36,457 nt of DNA from Oscillospiraceae bacterium (GCA_017632035.1 JAGBSG010000103.1:1-36457), one strand, 5' to 3'; counted from the first letter of the stretch, positions 1 to 7,195 are shown. Translations and numbers: made by a program. The notes: generated by a model not told the origin, from the sequence alone.

Positions 1-122
1 TACTGATTCCCGAAGGGTGTTTGTTCCCGCCGGGATGAGGGAATGTAAAAAACAAACTGCACCCGGAGAAGTTCCTAACAAGTTGCTTTCGGACAGGGGT
101 TCGATTCCCCTCGGCTCCACCA
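1..122 (+). ncRNA. ssrA: tmRNA (transfer-messenger RNA), 3' part
   Basis: This is the 3' end of tmRNA, which rescues stalled ribosomes together with SmpB. The sequence shows the T-arm (stem plus TTCGATT loop around 96-110) followed by the acceptor strand and an encoded CCA ending at 122. The preceding GTTGCTTTCGGACAGGGG resembles the conserved 3' domain of bacterial tmRNA, and the segment before it can fold into the late pseudoknot region. The 5' half, with the tag reading frame, lies outside the window. An ordinary tRNA is unlikely because no anticodon or D-arm precedes the T-arm at tRNA distance. Confidence 0.88.
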
Positions 123-188
123 ATAGTAAAGGGTCACCCTACAGGGTGACCCATTACTATTGGTGGAATTAAGTTCGGGGAATCGAAC
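99..188. repeat. Inverted repeat made from the ssrA 3' end
   Basis: The T-arm and CCA end of ssrA recur downstream in inverted orientation. GTTCGATTCCCC (99-110) pairs with 177-188, CCACCAATAGTAA (117-129) with 154-166, and GGGTCACCCT (131-140) with 143-152. Only 111-116 versus 167-176 do not match. The copy on the minus strand again reads like a tRNA 3' end finishing in CCACCA, but its T-stem no longer pairs, so it is not a working tRNA gene. It may be a duplicated attachment-site remnant or an extended terminator. Confidence 0.75.
123..160 (+). terminator. Terminator-like hairpin directly after ssrA
   Basis: The arms 123-129/154-160 and 131-140/143-152 form a near-perfect hairpin immediately after the CCA end. 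No clear U-run follows, so a role in stopping ssrA transcription or in 3' processing is inferred rather than seen. Confidence 0.45.
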
Positions 189-390
189 CCATATAAATGC
201 AACAGCCCAGTGGGCTGTTGCTGCAACCAGTGCAAACACTGGGGAGCGAACCGAGCGCCGCCGGTGGCGGATAAAGCGAGGCGAGCGAGTGGCAGCGGTC
301 GATAAAATCGAGAAAAAGCGCAAGCCCGAAGATTTTATCGGGCACCGCAACAGGAGACTACCATAATTTTTGCCTGCGGCAAAAATGCAA
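189..390. repeat. Palindrome-rich intergenic segment
   Basis: No credible gene lies here. At least five consecutive inverted repeats are visible: GCAACAGCCCA (199-209/211-221), CCAGTG (227-232/237-242), CCGCC (258-262/266-270), CGATAAAATC (300-309/331-340) and TTTTTGCC (367-374/378-385). The density suggests a structured RNA, a REP-like dispersed element or an element end; the sequence alone does not decide. Confidence 0.5.
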
Positions 391-406
391 ATCGATTCCC
401 CTCGGC

Positions 407-532
407 CGGCTCTTTGGCAAACTGCAAAACATTGCCATGGGTCGGGGCACAGTTCTTGACTATGTACGCCCGGAGGCGCAGGCAGTTGTGGACGACTTAT
501 ACGAACTGAACAACGAGGAATACGAGCTGTAA
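407..532 (+). pseudogene. C-terminal fragment of an unknown protein
   Basis: The frame running from the second ssrA-like repeat to a TAA at 530-532 reads RLFGKLQNIAMGRG, then a segment ending in NNEEYEL: about 41 residues, acidic at the end. The only in-frame ATG (437) has no ribosome binding site, and the frame runs without a start into the palindromic segment. It looks like the tail of a gene cut off by recombination at the ssrA-like repeat, perhaps a gene of the lost element. I do not recognise the family. Confidence 0.4.
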
Positions 533-537
533 AGCGA

Positions 538-577
538 AAATTCCAACAGGTCGAACAGTTCGACCTATTTGGAATTT
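538..577. terminator. Bidirectional terminator-like hairpin
   Basis: AAATTCCAA (538-546) pairs with TTGGAATTT (569-577), and AGGTCGAAC (548-556) with GTTCGACCT (558-566). The hairpin lies between the fragment ending at 532 (+) and the gene ending at 613 (-), so it could stop transcription from both sides. The flanks are A/T-rich, but there is no long U-run. Confidence 0.55.
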
Positions 578-612
578 GTTATGCAACACAAATAGTAATG
601 TTGCCTATATAG

Positions 613-1344
613 TTAGTCATACTGTTCTACAGTGGTGAGTTCTCCTGTGCTTTCATCCCGGAATATCCAACTATGTTTAGAACCGATGCGCTTACCTTTC
701 TTTACATAGGTCATAGGTTTTCCGTCTGCACCAATAGGCCAATCAGAAGATTGCACCCAGCACGGATATCCCTTTTCGCTTTTAAACTCTTGGCGTATAC
801 GAGCCTTGGTTTCTTTTATTCGACGAGTTTTGGGCATCGTATCGGGGAAAAGAGGAATAATGTGTTCTTGAATATACATTTCCGCTTGTCCACCACTTAG
901 ATACTCTGGAATCACATCTAACATATAGCAATACGCCTGCCTATATTTTTCTCCGCAATACTCCACTGTGGAGTCATGCTGGTAGAAAATATCAAATACA
1001 CCATCATAGAATTTCCATGCACCGCTGACAGTTTTCACATTGTGTGTCAGCATACGCCATTCTTTTGTAAGAAAGGTCCGTACAGAAGTAAAAGAGTCAT
1101 CCCCGTATACATATCCAGGATAAAGGTCTGGCTGCGCAAAACAATGGAGATAGCGATGTGAAAATGTGATTTTATTGTCAAAATATCGAGGAGTATGAAT
1201 GAATCCCATGCCAGATGAAATACGCGTATCTACAATATTTTGCAAATAGTCATTGATATCGTCATTGGTATCATACTCTTGACGAAATGCAAGTATATCA
1301 ATATTTCCTAAAAGGAATTCTCTGATTTCAGTTTCAGTATTCAT
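613..1344 (-). CDS. Hypothetical protein, AT-rich orphan
   Basis: This encodes a soluble-looking protein of 243 residues that I do not recognise. It has no signal peptide or membrane segment, is rich in Tyr, Phe, Trp and His, and ends in a basic/polar stretch around WPIGADGKPMTYVKKGKR (about 199-216). The start ATG at 1344 follows a good AGGAAG ribosome binding site, and a promoter lies at 1412-1440. The gene is visibly richer in A/T and uses more A/T-ending codons than the housekeeping operons nearby. It stands alone beside an ssrA attachment-site scar, so it is probably cargo of a former mobile element. No function is proposed. Confidence 0.75.
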   Translation of the reverse strand: MNTETEIREFLLGNIDILAFRQEYDTNDDINDYLQNIVDTRISSGMGFIHTPRYFDNKITFSHRYLHCFAQPDLYPGYVYGDDSFTSVRTFLTKEWRMLTHNVKTVSGAWKFYDGVFDIFYQHDSTVEYCGEKYRQAYCYMLDVIPEYLSGGQAEMYIQEHIIPLFPDTMPKTRRIKETKARIRQEFKSEKGYPCWVQSSDWPIGADGKPMTYVKKGKRIGSKHSWIFRDESTGELTTVEQYD

Positions 1345-1411
1345 ACGCAGCTTCCTTTCTTAGAATTCGAGGTTTGTGACCGGTTAGACAATTTCTTATT
1401 TATTGAACAGA

Positions 1412-1440
1412 ATTATATCACAAATAATAACAGAAATCAA
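1412..1440 (-). promoter_or_regulatory. Promoter of the orphan gene
   Basis: On the minus strand TTGATT (1440-1435) and TATAAT (1417-1412) are separated by 17 bases. A TG one base upstream of the -10 makes it an extended -10. The start codon is about 60 bases downstream. Confidence 0.7.
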
Positions 1441-1461
1441 CAGAAGGCAGGATGCCCTGCA

Positions 1462-1490
1462 TTGACACAATTTCCAGTTTATATTACACT
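1462..1490 (+). promoter_or_regulatory. Promoter of the lipoprotein gene
   Basis: TTGACA (1462-1467) and TACACT (1485-1490) are 17 bases apart. The -10 lies inside the 14-bp palindrome at 1477-1507, the usual position for repression. Confidence 0.65.
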
Positions 1491-1507
1491 CATAGTGTAA
1501 TATAAAC
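1477..1507. promoter_or_regulatory. 14-bp perfect inverted repeat, probable operator
   Basis: GTTTATATTACACT (1477-1490), a CAT spacer and AGTGTAATATAAAC (1494-1507) form a perfect palindrome covering the -10 box and expected transcription start. Size and position fit a dimeric repressor site, for example of the GntR/YtrA or TetR kind. The regulator is not encoded nearby. As RNA it could also form a hairpin at the 5' end, but without a U-run. Confidence 0.6.
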
Positions 1508-1538
1508 TAAGCTCAATCAGTATTTGAGGAGGCATCAT

Positions 1539-1916
1539 ATGAAAAGGACTATTCCCGCTATATTGGCAATCACCCTCTTCCTGTTTCTGATATCGGGATG
1601 CAGCAGCGTTACATACAAAGCTCCGTTATCTGCTGTCCGCGTCTTCATAGACAACAACGCCTCCCCCGTCCCTCTCAGCGAGGATGCGCAAACACAGATC
1701 CTCTCTATGCTTAACAATGGTGATTGGACAGAAACTGTACCAAACTGTTTATACGATTTTTCTTTTAACGCAAATGGCCGATTGATCAAATACCATTCCT
1801 GCGGTACTTTTTACGATGTTGAAAACAGGCTTTGGATGAAACTGACAGATGAACAAACTGATTTTGTCAACAAAGCCTTAGGTGTCGACATAGTCAATGC
1901 CCGGACATCACGTTAA
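1539..1916 (+). CDS. Small putative lipoprotein of unknown function
   Basis: The 125-residue product begins with a short basic n-region, a hydrophobic stretch and a lipobox ending FLISGC, so it is predicted to be lipid-anchored at Cys21 on the outer face of the membrane. The remainder is soluble and unrecognised; a central stretch includes YDFSFNANGRLIKYHSCGTF, a beta-strand-like pattern. ATG 1539 is chosen because GAGGAGG (1526-1532) sits six bases before it; a TTG at 1524 in the same frame has no such site. The gene has its own promoter with a palindromic operator, so it is probably an inducible single gene. Confidence 0.72.
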   Translation: MKRTIPAILAITLFLFLISGCSSVTYKAPLSAVRVFIDNNASPVPLSEDAQTQILSMLNNGDWTETVPNCLYDFSFNANGRLIKYHSCGTFYDVENRLWMKLTDEQTDFVNKALGVDIVNARTSR

Positions 1917-1997
1917 AATAGAAGCTGCTCCACGGATGAAATGATTGACTTTTTCCTTCTCGCATATTAAAATAATGCCGAAACGGAGGTAACGCAC

Positions 1998-2777
1998 ATG
2001 GAGGCAATCTTTCAAAAGACCGGCTTTATCTGCGATATGGACGGTGTTATCTACCACGGCAACAAAATCCTGGACGGCGTAGCGGATTTTATCAACTGGC
2101 TTATCGACAACGATAAGAAGTTTGTGTTTTTAACAAACAGCGCCGAAAAGACCCCCCATGAGCTGAGCATGAAGCTGCAGCGCATGGGACTGAATGTTCC
2201 TGCAGAGCATTTCTATACCAGTGCCATGGCAACTGCGGAATTTCTCAACAGCCAGAGACCTAATTGCACAGCCTATGTCATCGGAGAAGCCGCGCTGACA
2301 AAAGCGCTGTACGATGTAGGCATCTACATGAACGATGTAAACCCTGACTATGTAGTCGTCGGTGAGACACGCACATATAGCTTTGAGAAACTCGAAAAGG
2401 CCATTGCATTGGTGAACAAGGGTGCTAAGCTCATCGGCACGAATCCCGATGTCACCGGGCCGACCGAGCACGGCATTATACCTGCAACCGGCGCACTCAT
2501 CGCACCTATCGAGATCGCCACAAACAAAAAGGCCTACTTCGTAGGTAAACCCAATCCCCTTATGCTGCGCCACGGCCTGCAAAAGCTGAACTGCCACAGC
2601 AATGAGATCGCCTTCATTGGTGACAGGATGGATACCGACATTATCGCCGGCATCGAATCCAATGTGGACACCGTACTGGTACTCAGCGGCGTCACTTCTA
2701 TGGAAGATATCGACAAGTTCCCCTACACACCCAAATACATTCTGAACGGTGTTGGTGACTTGGTTAAAAAGGACTGA
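1998..2777 (+). CDS. NagD-like HAD-IIA sugar/nucleotide phosphatase
   Basis: This is a 259-residue phosphatase of the HAD superfamily, subclass IIA (NagD/p-nitrophenylphosphatase group), probably acting on nucleoside monophosphates or sugar phosphates in the cytoplasm. Motif I is DMDGV with nucleophile Asp13 and Asp15, motif II is the FLTNSAEKT stretch, the Lys motif lies in GKPNP, and motif IV is IGDRMDTD, where the Asp residues bind magnesium. The C2-type cap sits between motifs II and the Lys motif. Length matches the family. ATG 1998 follows an ACGGAGG site. The gene is followed by a strong terminator. The exact substrate cannot be read from the sequence. Confidence 0.88.
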   Translation: MEAIFQKTGFICDMDGVIYHGNKILDGVADFINWLIDNDKKFVFLTNSAEKTPHELSMKLQRMGLNVPAEHFYTSAMATAEFLNSQRPNCTAYVIGEAALTKALYDVGIYMNDVNPDYVVVGETRTYSFEKLEKAIALVNKGAKLIGTNPDVTGPTEHGIIPATGALIAPIEIATNKKAYFVGKPNPLMLRHGLQKLNCHSNEIAFIGDRMDTDIIAGIESNVDTVLVLSGVTSMEDIDKFPYTPKYILNGVGDLVKKD

Positions 2778-2787
2778 CATAATACAC

Positions 2788-2831
2788 AAACAGCACTGTA
2801 TCCCAAAAGGTACAGTGCTGTTTTCTCTTTT
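2788..2831. terminator. Bidirectional terminator
   Basis: AAACAGCACTGTA (2788-2800) pairs with TACAGTGCTGTTT (2811-2823), followed by a T-rich tract (2821-2831). It separates the phosphatase gene (+) from the end of the ylxM-trmD operon (-). Confidence 0.85.
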
Positions 2832-3559
2832 CAATCATGCCGCTGGTCAGGATTCTCAAAGGTTTCACAGAACCTTCCTGCAAAGGCAGGCTCTTGACCG
2901 GCAGCATACAAATGGGACACATCCCCAAAAGCGCTCATACGGAAATACGCAATGCCCTCTCGGCGTTCTTCGGTGACAAGTGTTGTCACCGATGTGGGGG
3001 CCGCACAGGTGCCGTGCCAAAGCAGCATGGGAGAAATATGCAGCAGGTGGCTCAGCAGTACACACTCAAGGCCAAAATGGCAGAACAGGACAACCGTATC
3101 CTCATTGGCGTTTTCTGCCCGATACCAGTTACCTTGCCGGATATATCCGTGCTTTGCAAGCAGCGCATCCAAGCCATCCCAAACCTCCCGGGCGTGCGCT
3201 TCCACGCCGGCCTCAACGAAAAGCCGGTGTTCTGCCCAATGGGAAAGATCGAAGAATCGCTTCTCTTCCGTCCAGTCCTGGGGAAGCCAATCCCATGCAA
3301 CAGAGGGTCTGTCAAGGCCAGGTCTCTTTACTCTGGCGGGAAACTCTCGCAGCCACGGCAATATCTCAGCTTCTCTACCCAATTTTTTCAATGTTAAAGA
3401 CGCTGTATCTCTCGCTCTTCCCAGTGGCGACACATAGAATGCCGTTGGGTTCAGCTTTTCCATGCGGGGAACCAGAAGCTCCGCCTCTTTCCATCCCGTG
3501 GGGGTCAGCGAATCAATGGAATAGTCCGGGTCACCGTGCCGCACAATGATCAGTTTCAT
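2831..3559 (-). CDS. Histidine phosphatase superfamily protein
   Basis: The 242-residue protein has the branch-1 (phosphoglycerate mutase-like) histidine phosphatase signature: RHG at 7-9 with nucleophile His8, SPLGRARDTA at 44-53 carrying the conserved Arg, Glu72 in LREFPAR as likely acid, and a second catalytic His161 in LFCHFG. It is longer than the simplest members because of an insertion around 75-150. It is the last gene of the ylxM-trmD operon; its ATG overlaps the trmD stop (ATGA), so the two are translationally coupled. The substrate is unknown; the location beside tRNA and ribosome maturation genes does not by itself assign a role. Confidence 0.85.
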   Translation of the reverse strand: MKLIIVRHGDPDYSIDSLTPTGWKEAELLVPRMEKLNPTAFYVSPLGRARDTASLTLKKLGREAEILPWLREFPARVKRPGLDRPSVAWDWLPQDWTEEKRFFDLSHWAEHRLFVEAGVEAHAREVWDGLDALLAKHGYIRQGNWYRAENANEDTVVLFCHFGLECVLLSHLLHISPMLLWHGTCAAPTSVTTLVTEERREGIAYFRMSAFGDVSHLYAAGQEPAFAGRFCETFENPDQRHD

Positions 3560-4317
3560 AGTTCAGAGCCCTCTTTCAGTCTATCTTCCTCTTCCATTTC
3601 CTGCAGCAGCTTCCAGTCCTGCTTCGAAGAGAGGTCCAGTTTCTCATACATATCCGGGCGGCGTTCCTTAGTGCGCCTCAGGGCCTGCTTACGCCGCCAC
3701 AGGGCCACTTTTTTATGGTCTCCGGAGAGTAAGATAGACGGAACTTCCCGCCCGTGCCAGACCGCAGGACGGCTGTACTGAGGGTATTCCAGCATACCGG
3801 AATAGTGGCTTTCATCTTCAAAGCATTCCGGATCTGCCAGCACACCGGGGACCATGCGGCACACCGCATCGGTCACCGCCATGGCAGCGATCTCACCGCC
3901 GGTCAGCACAAAATCACCAAGGGATATCTCTTCATCCACACATTCATCTATAAAACGCTGGTCGATACCTTCATAATGTCCGCAAACCAGAATGATATTC
4001 TCCAGCTTGCTCAAACGGATAGCATCTGCCTGTTTAAAAGTACGCCCACAAGGAGACAGGTAAACCGTGTGGACGGGTCCACCGGCCTGCTGGCGCACAT
4101 AGTCCCAGCAGCGGTACAACGGGTCAGCCTGCATAACTGCGCCTCTGCCACCACCGTAGGGATAGTCATCTACCTGGCACTGCTTACTGGTAGTATATTG
4201 CCGGATCTGGTGGGTTTCTATGCGGATATATCCCCGCTCCTGGGCCCGGCCCAGAATACTCTCAGAAAGCACATCGCCAACCGTTTCCGGAAATAAGGTC
4301 AGGATATCAATTCTCAT
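3556..4317 (-). CDS. trmD: tRNA (guanine-37-N1)-methyltransferase TrmD
   Basis: TrmD methylates G37 of tRNAs read at CNN-type codons using S-adenosylmethionine, which prevents +1 frameshifting. The 253-residue length fits. The trefoil-knot SPOUT motifs are visible: YPYGGGRGAVM near 53-63, CGHYEGIDQR at 112-121 and EISLGDFVLTGGE at 130-142, where the knot binds the cofactor. The C-terminal domain contains RRKQALRRTKERRPD. The gene follows rimM with an 11-base overlap and precedes the histidine phosphatase with an ATGA overlap, the usual arrangement of this operon in Firmicutes. Confidence 0.96.
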   Translation of the reverse strand: MRIDILTLFPETVGDVLSESILGRAQERGYIRIETHQIRQYTTSKQCQVDDYPYGGGRGAVMQADPLYRCWDYVRQQAGGPVHTVYLSPCGRTFKQADAIRLSKLENIILVCGHYEGIDQRFIDECVDEEISLGDFVLTGGEIAAMAVTDAVCRMVPGVLADPECFEDESHYSGMLEYPQYSRPAVWHGREVPSILLSGDHKKVALWRRKQALRRTKERRPDMYEKLDLSSKQDWKLLQEMEEEDRLKEGSEL

Positions 4318-4798
4318 GGGTGGCCATCCCTTCGATAAGGCGTACCTGCATTATGCCTGCATCCATATCTGTAAAAAGAACAAATTCTTTCACCGCAGGG
4401 ATCATATAGGTATACTCGCCCTTGACAACATAGACCTTGTTTCCGGGATAATCCAGTACATCTTCAACCTTGCCGATCAGCTTCCCATCGGCAAGCACAT
4501 CCACACCGATCAGCTCTGCCACAAAGATCATATTCTCCGGCGCATCGCTGCGATAGACCTCCACAGTCTTGCCTCTCAGCATCTGTGCATCCTCTACAGT
4601 ATCAATACCTATTACCTTCAACAGATTGCAGGTTTTCTGAATCCGACAGGTCTCCACCGCATAGTCTCGCCCATCAATACGGACTCTGGCAAAATCACAT
4701 AGGAATTCAGGGCCGTCAGCCCAGGGAAGCACCTTAAATTCACCGCGGACACCATGGGTGGTAACGATCTCACCCGCCTCTAAATACTGAAGTTTCAT
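4307..4798 (-). CDS. rimM: 16S rRNA processing / 30S assembly protein RimM
   Basis: RimM binds ribosomal protein S19 and helps mature the 30S head. The 163-residue protein has the N-terminal barrel with GEIVTTHGVRGEFKV (about 9-23) and a C-terminal PRC-barrel ending in the characteristic ...VRLIEGM segment. ATG 4798 is selected because AAAGGGGA lies eight bases upstream and homologues begin at this point; the frame stays open upstream to 4843 without a comparable site. It lies between khpA and trmD, overlapping trmD by 11 bases. Confidence 0.94.
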   Translation of the reverse strand: MKLQYLEAGEIVTTHGVRGEFKVLPWADGPEFLCDFARVRIDGRDYAVETCRIQKTCNLLKVIGIDTVEDAQMLRGKTVEVYRSDAPENMIFVAELIGVDVLADGKLIGKVEDVLDYPGNKVYVVKGEYTYMIPAVKEFVLFTDMDAGIMQVRLIEGMATHEN

Positions 4799-4855
4799 AG
4801 AATATTCCCCTTTATACAAAGAAATGCGTGACGCGAACGCCACGCATATCCGTTC

Positions 4856-5086
4856 TCAATCCACGATATCAACCGTCACCTTTTCGCCGGAGCGCTGGGC
4901 AACAGTTTTCACGATGGTACGGATCTCTTTGGCGATCCGACCCTGGCGGCCAATCACCTTGCCCATGTCACCGGGGGCAACATGAAGCTCCAGTACAGTA
5001 CCGTCCTCGTCAGAGATCTCATTCACTGTAACTGCCTCGGGATCGTCAACCAGATTCTTTGCCATATACAGCAAAAGTTCTTTCAT
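4856..5086 (-). CDS. khpA: KH-domain RNA-binding protein KhpA (YlqC)
   Basis: This 76-residue protein is a single KH domain of the KhpA/YlqC family, which binds RNA with KhpB and affects cell division and elongation in Gram-positive bacteria. The GxxG RNA-binding loop is G46-R-Q-G49 within GKVIGRQGR. Length and position between rpsP and rimM are typical for the family. ATG 5086 follows a ribosome binding site reading AAAGGAG on the minus strand. Confidence 0.92.
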   Translation of the reverse strand: MKELLLYMAKNLVDDPEAVTVNEISDEDGTVLELHVAPGDMGKVIGRQGRIAKEIRTIVKTVAQRSGEKVTVDIVD

Positions 5087-5107
5087 TGGCTTACTCCTTT
5101 GAGGTAA

Positions 5108-5347
5108 TTACAGCACGCCGGCCTTCTTCAGCAGACCACGGACAGTGTCGGTGGGCTGAGCGCCGTTCTTGATCCAAGCCTGTGCCTTCTCAGCATCAAC
5201 AGTGATGTTGCCGGACTCCAGCAGGGGGTTGTAAGTGCCGATCTCCTCGATGCAGCGGCCATCACGGGGGCTGCGGGCATCAGCAACAACGATACGGTAG
5301 TAAGGAGCCTTCTTGGCGCCCATTCTTCTCAGTCTGATCTTAACCAT
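5108..5347 (-). CDS. rpsP: 30S ribosomal protein S16
   Basis: S16 is a small primary-to-secondary binder of 16S rRNA in the 30S body. The 79-residue product starts [20 protein letters not shown], the classic S16 N-terminus, and includes [15 protein letters not shown] 5347 is chosen because GGAGGTGA lies upstream and homologues start MVKIRL; an earlier in-frame start would overlap the ribosome binding site. It lies between ffh and khpA. Confidence 0.97.
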   Translation of the reverse strand: MVKIRLRRMGAKKAPYYRIVVADARSPRDGRCIEEIGTYNPLLESGNITVDAEKAQAWIKNGAQPTDTVRGLLKKAGVL

Positions 5348-5410
5348 TCTATTCACCTCCAAAATTGGTTTGTTCTATATCGTAAAAGCGTTTGCTTTCA
5401 GCGAACATAT

Positions 5411-6760
5411 TCAAAAGCCGGGAAATCCCCCAAAGCCACCAAGGCCCTTCATGCGCTTTAGCTTTTTACCGGCACCGGGACCGGAGAACTGCTTGATCAT
5501 GCTGCGCATTTGATCAAAGGATTTCAGCAATCTGTTTACATCCTCCACACGAACACCGGCACCGGCAGCAATACGCTTTTTACGGCTTGCACCGATAATA
5601 CCGGGATTCTCCCGCTCCTTGGGCGTCATGGAAAGGATGATCGCCTCGGTACGACCCATGGCCTTCTCATCCAGCTGCACATTTTTCAGCCCTGCACCGC
5701 CGGGCATCTGTGCAAGGATATCCTGCATAGAGCCCATGGATTTGATCTGTACCATCTGGTCATAGAAATCCTGCAAGGTAAATCTGTTGGACTTCAGCCG
5801 TTCCTCCAGCTCCGCAGCCTTCTTGGCATCGTATGCCTTTTCGGCTTTCTCGATCAGGCTAAGCACATCGCCCATGCCCAAAATACGGGAAGCCATACGG
5901 TCGGGATGGAATGGTTCAATGTCCTCCAGCTTTTCACCCATACCGGCAAATTTGATAGGCTTACCGGTGATCGCCCTGACAGACAGAGCCGCGCCGCCTC
6001 TGGCGTCGCCATCCAGCTTGGAAAGCATGACGGAATCAATATCCAGCCAATCATTGAAGCTCTCGGCGGCATTGACCGCATCCTGACCGGTCATCGCATC
6101 CACAACCAGCATGATCTCATCGGGCTTTACGGCAGCTTTGATGTTTTTCAGCTCGTCCATCAGTGCTTCATCCACATGCAGGCGACCTGCTGTATCCAGA
6201 AACACCATATCATGACCGTGCTGCCGGGCATAGAGCACCGCAGCCTTTGCAATGTTCACAGGGTTCTCCTGGCCCATTTCAAACACCGGTATGCCCAGCT
6301 TTTCACCGCAGACCTTTAGCTGAGTAATCGCCGCGGGACGGTAGATATCGCAGGCAACCAGCAGAGGGTTCTTGCTTTGACGCTTCATAAGCCCGGCGAG
6401 CTTAGAGCCGTTAGTAGTTTTACCGGCTCCCTGCAGACCTACAAGCATAACTACCGTTGGGCCGTTTGGATTGGTCGTAATGTGTTTGGTATCGGAGCCC
6501 ATCAAAGCAGTAAGCTCCTCGTTGACGATCTTTACAATCATCTGTGCAGGTGTCAGACTTTCCAACACATCTGCACCGATACAACGCTCTGTAACCTTCT
6601 TTACAAAATCCTTAACGACCTTGTAGCTTACATCCGCTTCGAGAAGTGCCATGCGGATCTCACGCATGGCCTCCTTTACATCCGCCTCTTTCAGGCGGCC
6701 TTTTCCCCGAAGCTTCTTGAAGGTCGCGGAGATTTTTTCAGTTAAGCCTTCAAATGCCAT
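5411..6760 (-). CDS. ffh: Signal recognition particle GTPase Ffh
   Basis: Ffh, with 4.5S/6S RNA, targets nascent membrane proteins to FtsY and the Sec translocon. The 449-residue chain has the N domain (about 1-100), the G domain with P-loop GLQGAGKT at 108-115, DTAGR at 189-193 and SKLDGDARGG at 247-256, and a methionine-rich M domain (about 300-440) that binds SRP RNA and signal peptides. The C-terminus is Gly/Phe-rich, as in many Firmicutes. It directly follows ylxM, its usual partner. No SRP RNA gene was recognised in the window. Confidence 0.97.
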   Translation of the reverse strand: MAFEGLTEKISATFKKLRGKGRLKEADVKEAMREIRMALLEADVSYKVVKDFVKKVTERCIGADVLESLTPAQMIVKIVNEELTALMGSDTKHITTNPNGPTVVMLVGLQGAGKTTNGSKLAGLMKRQSKNPLLVACDIYRPAAITQLKVCGEKLGIPVFEMGQENPVNIAKAAVLYARQHGHDMVFLDTAGRLHVDEALMDELKNIKAAVKPDEIMLVVDAMTGQDAVNAAESFNDWLDIDSVMLSKLDGDARGGAALSVRAITGKPIKFAGMGEKLEDIEPFHPDRMASRILGMGDVLSLIEKAEKAYDAKKAAELEERLKSNRFTLQDFYDQMVQIKSMGSMQDILAQMPGGAGLKNVQLDEKAMGRTEAIILSMTPKERENPGIIGASRKKRIAAGAGVRVEDVNRLLKSFDQMRSMIKQFSGPGAGKKLKRMKGLGGFGGFPGF

Positions 6761-6763
6761 CGT

Positions 6764-7108
6764 TTACTCCTCAAGTGACTTTGCCAACAGCAGGATCTCC
6801 CGGGCAGCCTGGCATACCTGGCTGTCTGCGCTTGCGGAAATCTCCTGCGCAAGTTGAGCGATCGTTTTGGCAGCCTTGCGGCATTTCACATCACGGCTAA
6901 CACAGCCGGTCTTCGCTTCCATGTTTTTTAACAAGGCTTCTGCCCTGCTCAGGTTGTCAAAAACCCCCTGACGGCTGATGCCCAGTTCTTCACCGATCTC
7001 CCCAAGGGAGAGGTCCTGATTGTAACGCAGCTCAATGCATTCTCTCTGCCGCTGCGTCAGCAGATCGCCGTAATAGTCATACAGCAGGATCATTTCAGCT
7101 CCGTCCAT
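6764..7108 (-). CDS. ylxM: YlxM/p13-family HTH protein, SRP-associated
   Basis: The 114-residue protein belongs to the YlxM (UPF0122) family, encoded immediately before ffh in Firmicutes and shown in streptococci to modulate SRP activity. A sigma-70 region-4-like helix-turn-helix spans about 17-65 (QRECIELRYNQDLSLGEIGE with ISRQGVFDNLSRAE following). The C-terminal third is a helical, Ala-rich tail. It is the first gene of the operon, with ATG 7108 after GGAGG. The stop of ylxM and start of ffh are only three bases apart, implying co-translation. Confidence 0.9.
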   Translation of the reverse strand: MDGAEMILLYDYYGDLLTQRQRECIELRYNQDLSLGEIGEELGISRQGVFDNLSRAEALLKNMEAKTGCVSRDVKCRKAAKTIAQLAQEISASADSQVCQAAREILLLAKSLEE

Positions 7109-7150
7109 ACAGCGCCTCCTGTCAAGCCTTTTCGCTTGATACCTGCGGTA

Positions 7151-7179
7151 TTATAGCACGCGGGCCCACTCTTGTCAAG
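7151..7179 (-). promoter_or_regulatory. Promoter of the ylxM-ffh-rpsP-khpA-rimM-trmD operon
   Basis: On the minus strand a perfect TTGACA (7179-7174) and TATAAT (7156-7151) are separated by 17 bases. The expected start of transcription is near 7144, about 36 bases before the ylxM ATG. This strength fits an operon with ribosomal and SRP genes. Confidence 0.88.
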
Positions 7180-7195
7180 CATTTTTACATGACAG

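Larger units (their letters stand above)
101..406 (+). repeat. 15-bp direct repeat of ssrA 3' end (att-like pair)
   Basis: The 15-mer TCGATTCCCCTCGGC of the ssrA T-arm/acceptor (101-115) recurs exactly in the same orientation at 392-406. Such pairs arise when integrative elements use the ssrA 3' end as attachment site. The roughly 275 bases between the copies are far too short for an intact element and encode no recombinase, so this would be a deletion scar. Confidence 0.55.

Noticed and set aside
160-190. Second tRNA or tmRNA gene on the minus strand
   Set aside because: It ends in CCACCA and has a T-loop, but the T-stem does not pair and no remaining tRNA body is present.
75-350. Open frame on the minus strand across ssrA and the palindromes
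   Set aside because: Its end is a back-translation of the tmRNA T-arm (WWSRGESNPC type), a well-known false protein; no ribosome binding site.
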